64,000 nucleotides of DNA from Sandaracinus amylolyticus (GTDB taxonomy: Bacteria; Myxococcota_A; Polyangia; Polyangiales; Sandaracinaceae): the NCBI RefSeq assembly GCF_000737325.1, contig NZ_CP011125.1, positions 124,001-188,000 of the forward strand, written 5' to 3'. Position 1 is the stretch's first letter. Every line of letters starts with the position of its first letter. The notes beneath the pieces are model-generated. The model did not search any database, was not told the origin of the DNA, and worked only from the letters and a program-made list of their open reading frames with translations. The translations under genes and the position numbers were made by a program. Shown here one piece after another: positions 24,907-32,387 of the stretch.

Positions 24907-26223
24907 GTGGCCGAAAGCAGGCTTCGCACACTTGCCGAGGTTCTGGAAGTCGTCCGTCCAGCGTTCACGCGTCCGACGTTCGAGCGCTTCGTTGCGCTCA
25001 TGCGCGGGTGGCTGCTCACCCAGCAAGCGGGCGCGGTGACCAGCGCTCTGCTCGGCGCCGGTCTCGCGGGCAGGGCGCATCACGCTGCGTTCCATCGCTT
25101 GTTCGCGGAAGCCGCTTGGGACGTCGACGAGGTCGGCACCGAGCTGCTGAAGTGGATCGTGCGGACGTGCGCGACGCGCAGATCGCTGCAGCTCGCGATC
25201 GACGACACCGTCGTTCGGAAGAAGGGCCCGATGGTGTTCGGCCTCGGCACGTATCTCGACCCGGTGCGGTCGAGTCGACGCGTGCGGAACTTCGTGTTCG
25301 GTCACCTCTGGGTCGTGCTCGTCGCGATCGTGGAAGTTCCGTTCTCGAAGCGGCGCTGGGCCGTCCCGATCTTCTTCCGGCTCTACCGCCAGGAGCGCGA
25401 CTGCACGCGCACCAACGATCCCTACGCGAAGCGCACTTCTCTCGCGCGCGAGCTGATAGATCTCGCTGCGCGCGTCGCGCCAGAACTCACCATGCACGTC
25501 TCTGCGGATGCCGCGTACTGCTGCGAGACCGTGCTTCGCGGTCTGCCGAAGAACGTCGTGGTGTACGGCACGTTGCGAGACAACGCAGTGTTGACCGCCG
25601 CCCCGATTGCGCGTCGCGGTTGCACCGGTCGTCCGCGCGTTCGCGGAGAGCGGATGCCGACGCCTGCGCAGCTCGCGGCTGATCCGTCGCGGTGGCGGTC
25701 CACACGCGCGGCGCTCTACGGACGCACTCGAGCGCTCGCGTTCAAGCAGATGGATGCGCAGTGGTACCAGGGCCGTGGTCCCGAGCTGATGCGCGTGGTC
25801 GTCGTGCGCCTGAGCGCCGGTAAGCTCAAGCACCGCGTCTACTTCTGCACCGATCCGACTCGGACTCCCGCCGACATCGTCGAGCGGTACACCGCTCGAT
25901 GGCAGATCGAGGTCTGCTTCCGCGACCTGAAGCAGCACCTCGGATTCGGCGCGTCGCCGGCATGGTCGCGGCGAGCAGTCGAGCGTGTGACGCCCTTCGC
26001 TGGCTTCGTCTACTCGATCGTCGTGATGTGGGCACGACTGTCGCTGCGACGGCCCGAACGCGCTCCACAGATCCGACGACCGTGGTACCGCGACAAGGTC
26101 GGCTTGAGCTTCGCCGACCTGCTTCACATCGCGCGGACGGACCTTTTGGATCCAGCCGCGCGCACGCAGCTCGCGAGAAACTCGCCGGTGAGCGACCGGT
26201 CGCGCTCGTTTGCAGCTGCATGA
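24907..26223 (+). CDS. DDE transposase of the insertion sequence
   Basis: A 438-residue transposase. An N-terminal helical DNA-binding region is followed by the DDE core: first Asp in LAIDDTVVRKKGP (D99/D100), second in HVSADAAYCC (D201), and Glu E335 in ARWQIEVCFRDLKQHLG. The 'DDT..KKG' and 'IE..FRDLKQ' patterns resemble IS701/DDE_5-type IS4-superfamily enzymes. The GTG at 24907 is preferred because GAGGGAGGG precedes it; a TTG at 24880 would add nine residues. The gene runs toward the 3' end of the outer-membrane gene, so the two are convergent. Confidence 0.9.
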   Translation: MAESRLRTLAEVLEVVRPAFTRPTFERFVALMRGWLLTQQAGAVTSALLGAGLAGRAHHAAFHRLFAEAAWDVDEVGTELLKWIVRTCATRRSLQLAIDDTVVRKKGPMVFGLGTYLDPVRSSRRVRNFVFGHLWVVLVAIVEVPFSKRRWAVPIFFRLYRQERDCTRTNDPYAKRTSLARELIDLAARVAPELTMHVSADAAYCCETVLRGLPKNVVVYGTLRDNAVLTAAPIARRGCTGRPRVRGERMPTPAQLAADPSRWRSTRAALYGRTRALAFKQMDAQWYQGRGPELMRVVVVRLSAGKLKHRVYFCTDPTRTPADIVERYTARWQIEVCFRDLKQHLGFGASPAWSRRAVERVTPFAGFVYSIVVMWARLSLRRPERAPQIRRPWYRDKVGLSFADLLHIARTDLLDPAARTQLARNSPVSDRSRSFAAA

Positions 26224-26243
26224 AGCGCGAAAGGCGAGTCAGA
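26223..26243 (-). repeat. IS right terminal inverted repeat plus target duplication
   Basis: Right inverted repeat at 26223-26238, followed by TCAGA (26239-26243), whose first three bases are the complement of the outer-membrane gene's stop codon. Confidence 0.9.
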
Positions 26244-26922
26244 ACGCGAGCGCGAGACCGGCGCGGATCGTGATCTGACCGAAGTCGAGCGCGAGCTCGC
26301 GCTCGCCGATGATCGGGAACGAGAGGCGGTGCCACGCGAAGTGGTGCACGTAGCCGCCCTCGACGATCACGCCGAAGCTGTGGGTGAAGAAGAACTGCGC
26401 GCCGACGAGCCCACCGGCGTGCGCGCCCACGCCGATGTCGATGTCGCCGCCGAGCACGCCGACCGCGTCGGACCAGTCGTCGTTCGGGAAATTGAGCGTC
26501 AGGCCGAAGACGCCGCCGAGCGTGAACGCGCCGTGCGCGCCGCCACGGTTCGCGCTCGCCCACGGGATGCGGAAGCGCGGCACGACCGAGAGCTCTCCGA
26601 GCACGTTCGGTCCGATCTCCTGATCGGCCGCGTCGTCGTGGTTCCATACCAGCGCCGAGACCTCACCGCCGATCGAGAAGAGCTCGACCACCGGCAGCTC
26701 GAAGCCGAGCGCGCCGCCGCCCGACACCTGCATCCCGTCGGTGGCCTCGTCGTCGTCCTCGATCTGGACGTGGAGGTCGCCGATGAACGCGACCTGGCCC
26801 ATCGCGTAGATGCGCGGGGCCATCGTGTCGTACTCCTCGTACTGCGCCGCGGCGCCCGCTGGCATCGCGGCGGCGATCATCGCGAACAGCGCGGCACACT
26901 TCGAGATCCGGGATCCGTCCAT
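26239..26922 (-). CDS. Outer-membrane beta-barrel protein
   Basis: A 227-residue protein with a signal peptide ending PAGAAAQ near residue 27. Amphipathic strands follow (RIYAMGQVAFIGDLHV, GGGALGFELPVVELFSIGG, LSVVPRFRIPW, GVIVEGGYVHHF) with a terminal strand ITIRAGLALAF ending in Phe, as in 8-strand-like outer-membrane barrels. GGAGGAG precedes the ATG. The TGA stop overlaps the IS target duplication, so the coding sequence is complete although the element lies directly against it. No specific function can be given. Confidence 0.78.
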   Translation of the reverse strand: MDGSRISKCAALFAMIAAAMPAGAAAQYEEYDTMAPRIYAMGQVAFIGDLHVQIEDDDEATDGMQVSGGGALGFELPVVELFSIGGEVSALVWNHDDAADQEIGPNVLGELSVVPRFRIPWASANRGGAHGAFTLGGVFGLTLNFPNDDWSDAVGVLGGDIDIGVGAHAGGLVGAQFFFTHSFGVIVEGGYVHHFAWHRLSFPIIGERELALDFGQITIRAGLALAF

Positions 26923-26964
26923 CTGCGCTCCTCCGTCCGTAAGGTTTGCTCAAGATGCGCCCGT

Positions 26965-26970
26965 TAGGCT
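26965..26970 (+). promoter_or_regulatory. -10-like hexamer TAGGCT, 9 nt before esterase start
   Basis: TAGGCT ends 9 nt before the ATG at 26980 in a 57-bp divergent gap. Confidence 0.45.
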
Positions 26971-26979
26971 CGCCTGCCC

Positions 26980-27948
26980 ATGAACGACACCACACGCGCG
27001 CTCGTCTCGTCGCTGCTCGTCATCGTCTCCGCCTGCTCGACCGAACGTGGTGAGCCCGACGCGGCGCCGGCGAGCGACGCAGCGACGTGCGGCGCGTCCA
27101 CCTACCCAGCGGGCGCGACGACCGAGGGCTCGCTGGTGCACGACGGAGCGACCCGCACGTTCCGCGTGCACGTGCCGCCCGCCGGCGACGGCGCGTCGCG
27201 GCTCCCGCTCGTGCTCGTGCTGCACGGAGGCGGCGGCAGCGGTCGGCAGATCGAGATCGGCTCGCGGATGAACGCGATCGCGGATCGCGAGGGCTTCGTC
27301 GCGGTGTATCCCGACGGCACCGGGCACATCCGGACCTGGAACGGCGGCGGCTGCTGTGGCAGCGCCGTGACCGACGACGTCGACGACGTGGGCTTCTTCG
27401 CCGCGCTGCTCGATCATCTCGAGGCCTCGCTGTGCGTCGAAACGTCGCGCGTGTACGCCACCGGCATGTCGAACGGCGGGATCATGTCGCATCGGCTCGC
27501 CTGCGAGCTCGCGGATCGCATCGCGGCGATCGCGCCGGTCGCGGGCACCGACATGACCCGCGCGTGCACGCCCGCGCGACCGGTCGCGGTGCTGCAGGTG
27601 CACGGAACGGAGGACGGACACGTCCCGTGGGACGGCGGGATGGGGTGCGGTCCCGCGGGCGTGCCGTTCACGTCGGTGCCCGAGACGATCGCGCGCTGGC
27701 AGGCGCGCAGCGGATGCGGCGCATCGCTCGCCCGCTTCTTCGAGGAGGGCGACGGCCACTGCGCGCGCAGCGCCGACTGCACCGGCGCCGACGTCGCGCT
27801 CTGCACGATCGAGGGCGCCGGGCACAGCTGGCCTGGTGGCGGGCGGAGCGCCGACGTCGTCGAGTGCCCTGCCGACGGCGAGCAGAGCACGACGTTCCGC
27901 GCGAGCGAGGCGATCTGGCGCTTCTTCGCCGATCACCCGATGCGCTGA
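26980..27948 (+). CDS. PHB-depolymerase/feruloyl-esterase-like (CE1) lipoprotein
   Basis: A 322-residue lipoprotein (lipobox VSAC19) with the fold of LpqC-type esterases. Motifs are PLVLVLHGGGGSG (oxyanion), YPDGTGHIRTWNGGGCCG, the nucleophile GMSNGGIMS with S164, and a late GAGHSWPGG with the catalytic His. Cys pairs suggest disulfides, fitting an exported enzyme. It likely cleaves polyester or feruloyl/acetyl esters from outside polymers. The divergent neighbour is the outer-membrane barrel. Confidence 0.88.
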   Translation: MNDTTRALVSSLLVIVSACSTERGEPDAAPASDAATCGASTYPAGATTEGSLVHDGATRTFRVHVPPAGDGASRLPLVLVLHGGGGSGRQIEIGSRMNAIADREGFVAVYPDGTGHIRTWNGGGCCGSAVTDDVDDVGFFAALLDHLEASLCVETSRVYATGMSNGGIMSHRLACELADRIAAIAPVAGTDMTRACTPARPVAVLQVHGTEDGHVPWDGGMGCGPAGVPFTSVPETIARWQARSGCGASLARFFEEGDGHCARSADCTGADVALCTIEGAGHSWPGGGRSADVVECPADGEQSTTFRASEAIWRFFADHPMR

Positions 27949-27961
27949 GCGCGCGTCATCG

Positions 27962-28951
27962 TCACTCGAAGATCGCGCGCGGCTCCGCGCAGCCCCAGCT
28001 CTCGACGACGAGCCGCAGGTCCGACGCGCCCGAGAGCGAGAGGTTGCCGATCTGCTGGCGGATCTCCCAGGTGCGCCCGTTCGTCATCTCGAGCAGCGCG
28101 CCCGCGTCGATCGTCTGCTGCACGTCGAGGATCTGATCGTCCGACACCGCGCCGAGCGAGCTGCCGATGATCGTGCCGAGCACCGCGACCGCGCCGAACA
28201 CGTAGCCGTACTCGCCCGCGTGCTCGCTCGCCTCCGCGGCGCGATCGGCGATCGCGTCGAGGATGCCCTGCGCGCTCTCGGTGTCCGACGTGAGGAAGCA
28301 CGCGTACGTGATCGTGAGGTTCGAGATCGATCGGAAGAGATCGCCCTGGCCCCACAGCGTGCCCTCGCCGGGACGCAGGTTGAGCGTCGTGGTGTTGCGG
28401 TTGCCGGCGACGGGGCGCGGCGTGGTCAGCAGGAGCTCGGAGTGCGCGCCGTCCTCCGCGCTGATCACGCAGAAGAGGTTGCGCTCGACGTCGAAGAAGC
28501 CGCGCTCGATCGAGATCTCGCGGATGCGGATGCGCAGCTGGGGATCGGCGCACGTCGTCTCGTTGGGCGCGACGCCGAGATCCTCGCCGCACGCGTAGTT
28601 CGTGCGCTGCGTGCCCTCGAGCGTGTTGTCGCAGACCGCGAGCGGCTCGGTCGAGGTCGGCACCGCGAGCGCGCCGGTGCACGTCGGCGCCATGTCGCAC
28701 GTCGGGCACTCGTTGCAGTCGAGCGGGCACGTCTCGCAGGTCTCGGTCGGTCGATCACAGAAGAGATCGCCGCACCGGACCGTGCGCGCGGCATCGACCT
28801 CTTCGGTCGCGCCGGCGTCGACGTCGTCGTTCGCGCCCGCGTCGCCGCGCGATGCGTCTCGCGATGTCCCGCCGTTCGAGGCCGCGCACCCTGGAAGCGC
28901 CGCTGCGAGCAGGAGCGCCACCGACCCGATCGTTGCACTGACAAGCTTCAC
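27962..28951 (-). CDS. Cys-rich lipoprotein of unknown function
   Basis: A 329-residue lipoprotein with GTG start, lipobox PGC near residue 22 and a DAG-rich linker, then CGDLFCDRPTETCETCPLDC and CPTCDMAPTC (residues about 58-90), a motif repeated in many myxobacterial exported proteins. The remaining 240 residues look beta-rich and are not recognised, with a hydrophobic segment (YGYVFGAVAVLGTIIGSSLG) near 245-265. GATACT 7 nt before the GTG suggests a leaderless transcript. It is convergent with the esterase. Confidence 0.72.
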   Translation of the reverse strand: MKLVSATIGSVALLLAAALPGCAASNGGTSRDASRGDAGANDDVDAGATEEVDAARTVRCGDLFCDRPTETCETCPLDCNECPTCDMAPTCTGALAVPTSTEPLAVCDNTLEGTQRTNYACGEDLGVAPNETTCADPQLRIRIREISIERGFFDVERNLFCVISAEDGAHSELLLTTPRPVAGNRNTTTLNLRPGEGTLWGQGDLFRSISNLTITYACFLTSDTESAQGILDAIADRAAEASEHAGEYGYVFGAVAVLGTIIGSSLGAVSDDQILDVQQTIDAGALLEMTNGRTWEIRQQIGNLSLSGASDLRLVVESWGCAEPRAIFE

Positions 28952-28958
28952 GCGCGCA

Positions 28959-28964
28959 AGTATC
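28959..28964 (-). promoter_or_regulatory. -10-like hexamer GATACT
   Basis: On the minus strand GATACT lies 7 nt before the GTG start at 28951. Confidence 0.45.
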
Positions 28965-29132
28965 TTCGCCGCGCTGCGTCGAATCCAGATGGGCCGCGAC
29001 GATTCTCGCGCTCACGACGACAGAGTTAACGCGCCGATTAACCGGGTCTCCGTGCGGGAGCCCGCGTCGAGCGACAAACGCGCCACGCGTGTCCACGTCC
29101 TGCGTCACACGCTCGTCGCTCGACCGGCTCGC

Positions 29133-29537
29133 TCACGGGATCGAGCGGTGGAGCACGATCGGCCCGGTCGGCCCGCGCGCGAGGTCGTCGCGCTCCGCGG
29201 TGACGAGCACCTCGAAGCGATCGTACGGCGTCGTCGCGCGCAGCACGCCGCGCTGGCTGTCGCGATCGAGATCGAGCGTGCCCGCGAGGATCGGGAGCCG
29301 TCCTTCGGGCACGATCCACACGGCGTACTGCGAGTATCCGTCGCCGACGTGCTCGGGCAGCGCGAGGTGCCGGACGTCGACGTCGACCGCGTTCGCGCCC
29401 TCCGCCTTGCCCACGGAGATCCGCGCCGCGCTCGCCGGCGACGTCGCGGTGCCGCGCGCTTCGTAGGTTCCACTGCCGCCGCACGCGATCACGCACGGGA
29501 TCCCGGCGGCGAGGAGCCACCATCGCCATCGCTTCAT
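29133..29537 (-). CDS. Lipoprotein with RskA-like (anti-sigma-K C-terminal) domain
   Basis: A 134-residue lipoprotein: MKRWRWWLLAAGIPCVIAC with lipobox VIAC19, then a beta domain. YAVWIVPEGRLPILAGTLDLDRDSQRGVL and FEVLVTAERDDLARGPTGPIVLHRSIP resemble the extracytoplasmic half of RskA anti-sigma factors (yxVWlv..., ...vTvE...PTgPvvl). The usual N-terminal sigma-binding zinc domain and TM helix are missing, so it cannot be a complete anti-sigma factor. GGAGGAA precedes the ATG. It is divergent from the next operon. Confidence 0.7.
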   Translation of the reverse strand: MKRWRWWLLAAGIPCVIACGGSGTYEARGTATSPASAARISVGKAEGANAVDVDVRHLALPEHVGDGYSQYAVWIVPEGRLPILAGTLDLDRDSQRGVLRATTPYDRFEVLVTAERDDLARGPTGPIVLHRSIP

Positions 29538-29605
29538 CGTTCGTTCCTCCGGCGCGACCGAGTGCAGCCGTCGTGCCCGCGTGCGCGCCGTGGCACGCTC
29601 GCGCG

Positions 29606-30226
29606 ATGCGGATCGGATGGATCGCCGCGCTCGTCGTGGCGTCGGTCGCGTGGCCGGCGCGCGCCGACGTCGTGTGGACCGAGCGATGTCCATGGGGCGC
29701 GCGCGAGCGCACGTCGCACTCGGGGCCGCGCTGCGAGCCGTGGTCCTGCGAGAGCGACGCGCAATGCGATCAGGGCCTGGTGTGTCGGCCCTGGCGCGTG
29801 TGCACCCAGACCCACGAGGTGATGCCCGGCGGGCGCGGCGCGTACCGCGATCCGCCCCCTCCGCCGACGCGCGAGGAGCAGGTCGTGCAGTCGTGCGATC
29901 CGTCGCTCGAGTGCACCGGGGAAGAGCTGCCGCGCGCGCCGACCGCGGGACGCGCGGTCGGGGCCGTGCAGTGCCGCGTGATGCGGGCGTGCGTGCGACC
30001 GGACCTGCCGTCGTTGCCGCGCGATCTCTCGACGATCGATCCCGGCGTCGGCAGCGCGCCGCCTCCGCCCGCGACGAGCGCGGAGCCGCCGCCGCAGAAC
30101 CCACCGAGCGCACCGCCGGCGCGTGGATGCGCGTGCCGGGTGCAGGATCGATCGCACGACGGCGCGTCGCTGATCGCGCTCGTGATCGTGCTCGCCGCGC
30201 TCGTCGTGCGGCGGAGGTCGCGATGA
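29606..30226 (+). CDS. Exported Cys-rich protein with MYXO-CTERM-like tail
   Basis: A 206-residue protein with a signal peptide ending WPARA near residue 22, then a Cys-rich domain (CPWGARERTSHSGPRCEPWSC, QCDQGLVCRPWRVC), a proline-rich spacer (about 150-175) and a C-terminal GCAC, hydrophobic helix and RRRSR matching the myxobacterial sorting tail. It is likely anchored on the cell surface. The ATG at 29606 gives a proper signal peptide; the longer frame does not. Its stop overlaps the next ATG as ATGA. Confidence 0.75.
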   Translation: MRIGWIAALVVASVAWPARADVVWTERCPWGARERTSHSGPRCEPWSCESDAQCDQGLVCRPWRVCTQTHEVMPGGRGAYRDPPPPPTREEQVVQSCDPSLECTGEELPRAPTAGRAVGAVQCRVMRACVRPDLPSLPRDLSTIDPGVGSAPPPPATSAEPPPQNPPSAPPARGCACRVQDRSHDGASLIALVIVLAALVVRRRSR

Positions 30227-31164
30227 GGCGCATCGCGATCGTGATGGCGTGCGTCGCGGTGGCCGCGCCCGCGCGCGCGCAGGACGTTCCGCTCCCGGCC
30301 GGCTTCACGCGCGTGCAGATCCGTCCGGCGCCGCTCTTCCAGGCGATCGGGCTCGCGTGCGGTCGCGACCGCGCGTACGTGCGCGACTGGCAGGGCGAGG
30401 TGATGGAGTGGAACGGCACCGCGTGGACCGCGCTGCCGCCGCCCGCGAGCGAGCCGCGCGGACAGGCGATCTGGGTCGCGGCCGACGGCGCCGTCGTGAT
30501 CGAGGCGAACGAGTCGCTGGCGCGCTGGGACGGTCGCGCGTGGTCGACCATCGCGGTGGATCCGTGGTTCCGCGGGCGGCACGGCGGGCTCGACATCGGC
30601 GCGCTCGGCGGGGCCACCGTGCCGTGGGTGCTGGGCCGTGGCGCGATCGGCGTGGCGATCGACGGCACGGTGCGCCCGTTCGAGGTGGCGCAGACGTGGA
30701 GCGAGCTGATCGACTTCGTGGTGCTCGGGACCGACGACCTGCTCGTCGCGCACGCGGGCGGCTTGATGCACTGGGACGGAGTCGCATGGAGCCAGGACCA
30801 CCCGCACATCGAGGGCGAGGTCTTCGACCTGCTCGCGAGCGGGCCGGACGACGTGTGGGCGCTCGGGGCCGACGGCGCGGCGCACTTCGACGGCGATCGA
30901 TGGGTGCGCGCGAGCGACGGGCTCGACGCGTCGATGTTGCCGCCGCGCCGTCATGGACACTCCGCGCGCCTCGGCGGCGCGTCGCCGGATCACGTGTACG
31001 TGAGCACGACGGATCGCGTGCTGCATTGGACGGGCGCGCGCTGGGAGACGGTGCTCGACGCGACGCATCGCAGCGGGTTCGGCCGCGGGTACGGGCGCAT
31101 CTGCGCGACGTCGCGGCACGTGCTGATCGAAGAGGGCGGTCACGTGCTGGTGCGCGCGCGGTGA
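30223..31164 (+). CDS. Exported propeller-like protein
   Basis: A 313-residue protein with a short signal peptide ending APARAQ near residue 20. Repeated Trp-containing blades (VMEWNGTAWTALPP, LARWDGRAWSTIAV, LMHWDGVAWSQDHP, AAHFDGDRWVRASDG, VLHWTGARWETVLD), spaced by DDVWALG-type turns, indicate a 5-6-bladed beta propeller. No lipobox or anchor is seen, so it is probably periplasmic or secreted. It is coupled to the gene before it by a 4-bp overlap, so the sorted Cys-rich protein and this propeller may work together. Confidence 0.72.
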   Translation: MRRIAIVMACVAVAAPARAQDVPLPAGFTRVQIRPAPLFQAIGLACGRDRAYVRDWQGEVMEWNGTAWTALPPPASEPRGQAIWVAADGAVVIEANESLARWDGRAWSTIAVDPWFRGRHGGLDIGALGGATVPWVLGRGAIGVAIDGTVRPFEVAQTWSELIDFVVLGTDDLLVAHAGGLMHWDGVAWSQDHPHIEGEVFDLLASGPDDVWALGADGAAHFDGDRWVRASDGLDASMLPPRRHGHSARLGGASPDHVYVSTTDRVLHWTGARWETVLDATHRSGFGRGYGRICATSRHVLIEEGGHVLVRAR

Positions 31165-31196
31165 CGATCGCGCGAGCGCGATACACGATGCGCCGC

Positions 31197-32342
31197 ATGT
31201 GGATGCCACGCGTGCTCGTGCTGCTCGCGGTCTGTCTCGCCGGGTGCGCGTCGAGCGCGCCCCGCCCCGAGGTGCCGACGCGCCCCGAGCGGCTCGTGAT
31301 GGTGGTCGGTGAGAAGTCCGACGCGATCGGCATCGAGCAGGCGCGCGATGCGTCGCGCGCGGTCGTCGAGGTCGCGTTCCACGACGGCGCGCGAGCGTGG
31401 GTCGAGGACTGGAGGGTGCGCGATCTCGATCTGCCCGCGGGCGCGCGCGTGGTGGTGCGACGCGAGGGCGCGCTGGCGGTGACGACCCTCGTCGAGCGCA
31501 TCGATCGTATGGCGTGGATCGCCGATGGGGACGCGCCGCGGCTCGTCACGATCGGCGAGCTGATCGCGGTGCTGCGGCGCAGCGACGTCGTCGACGCGCC
31601 CGAGCCGACCGAGGACGACGACGAGGACACGGAAGAAGCCACTGCGCCGCCGATCGACCCCGCGCGCGTGGTCGCGTACGACGGGCTCGAGGTCTGGCTC
31701 GTCGCGCGCCTCGCCGCGTGCGGCGCGAGCGACGCGACCGTGATCGCCGCGGATCGCAGCGAGCCTCTGAGCGTGCCGTTCGAGCGCATCGCGCCGCTGG
31801 CGATCGACGCCGGCGATCGGGTGTGGGCGCCGTGGCAGGGCACGTCGTATCGCGCGCTCGTGATCGAGACGCGCGGCGAGGTGGTGCACCTGCGCTGGGA
31901 GGACGGCACCGACGCGTGGATGCCCGCGAGCGACGTGCGCCGCGTGCTGCGTGCGGCCGTGCCGCGGTCCGGACGAGCGCGTCGTCCTCCCGCGTGCAGC
32001 GCGCGCGCTGCGCCGGTGTTGGTGCACGTCGGGCGCACGCGCATCGCGGGCGTGGTCGAGTCGTGCGACGAGACCCACGCCACGCTCGCGCTCCCCGACG
32101 GCACGCGCGAGCGGCGCGCGCGCACCGAGCTCGCGCCGCTGACGCTCGCGCCGGGCGACACGATCGACGCGACGTGGCGCGGCTCGGGCGACTACGTCGC
32201 GACCGTGAGCGCGATCGAGGGCGCCACGGTGCAGGTGCAGTGGGAGGACGGCAGCGAGGAGACGATCCCGCTCGCGACCGTGATCTCCGCGCTCGAGCCC
32301 GCCGGTGAGACGCGCCCGCGCGGCGCGCTCGTGTGCCCGTGA
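31197..32342 (+). CDS. Lipoprotein with Tudor/Agenet-like modules
   Basis: A 381-residue lipoprotein (MWMPRVLVLLAVCLAGC, lipobox LAGC). Three similar beta modules are visible: AVVEVAFHDGARAWVEDWRV, then VWAPWQGTSYRALVIETRGEVVHLRWEDGTDAW, and IDATWRGSGDYVATVSAIEGATVQVQWEDGSEE. The W-x-G...Y.A.V.....v.V.WeDG pattern is that of Tudor/Agenet SH3-like barrels. An acidic linker (EDDDEDTEEA) separates the first. An ATG at 31188 is possible, but it would overlap TACACG (31182-31187), which fits as a -10 for 31197. Ligand unknown; in other systems this fold binds modified peptides or nucleic acid, which is unexpected in the envelope. Confidence 0.72.
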   Translation: MWMPRVLVLLAVCLAGCASSAPRPEVPTRPERLVMVVGEKSDAIGIEQARDASRAVVEVAFHDGARAWVEDWRVRDLDLPAGARVVVRREGALAVTTLVERIDRMAWIADGDAPRLVTIGELIAVLRRSDVVDAPEPTEDDDEDTEEATAPPIDPARVVAYDGLEVWLVARLAACGASDATVIAADRSEPLSVPFERIAPLAIDAGDRVWAPWQGTSYRALVIETRGEVVHLRWEDGTDAWMPASDVRRVLRAAVPRSGRARRPPACSARAAPVLVHVGRTRIAGVVESCDETHATLALPDGTRERRARTELAPLTLAPGDTIDATWRGSGDYVATVSAIEGATVQVQWEDGSEETIPLATVISALEPAGETRPRGALVCP

Positions 32343-32375
32343 TCACCGGAGGGCGAGAACGACGCGCCGTCGGCG

Positions 32376-32381
32376 TAGCGT
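32376..32381 (+). promoter_or_regulatory. -10-like hexamer TAGCGT, 6 nt before MopE/propeller gene
   Basis: TAGCGT ends 6 nt before the ATG at 32388. Confidence 0.45.
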
Positions 32382-32387
32382 ACCGGC

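Larger units (their letters stand above)
24819..26238 (+). mobile_element. Complete insertion sequence, IS4/IS701-like
   Basis: A 1420-bp element bounded by perfect 16-bp terminal inverted repeats (CTCGCCTTTCGCGCTT at 24819-24834 and its complement at 26223-26238), flanked by the 5-bp direct repeat TCAGA (24814-24818 and 26239-26243). The intact ends, target duplication and full transposase show a recent, probably functional insertion. The transposase stop codon overlaps the right repeat by one base. Family assignment rests on the DDE pattern only. Confidence 0.93.
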
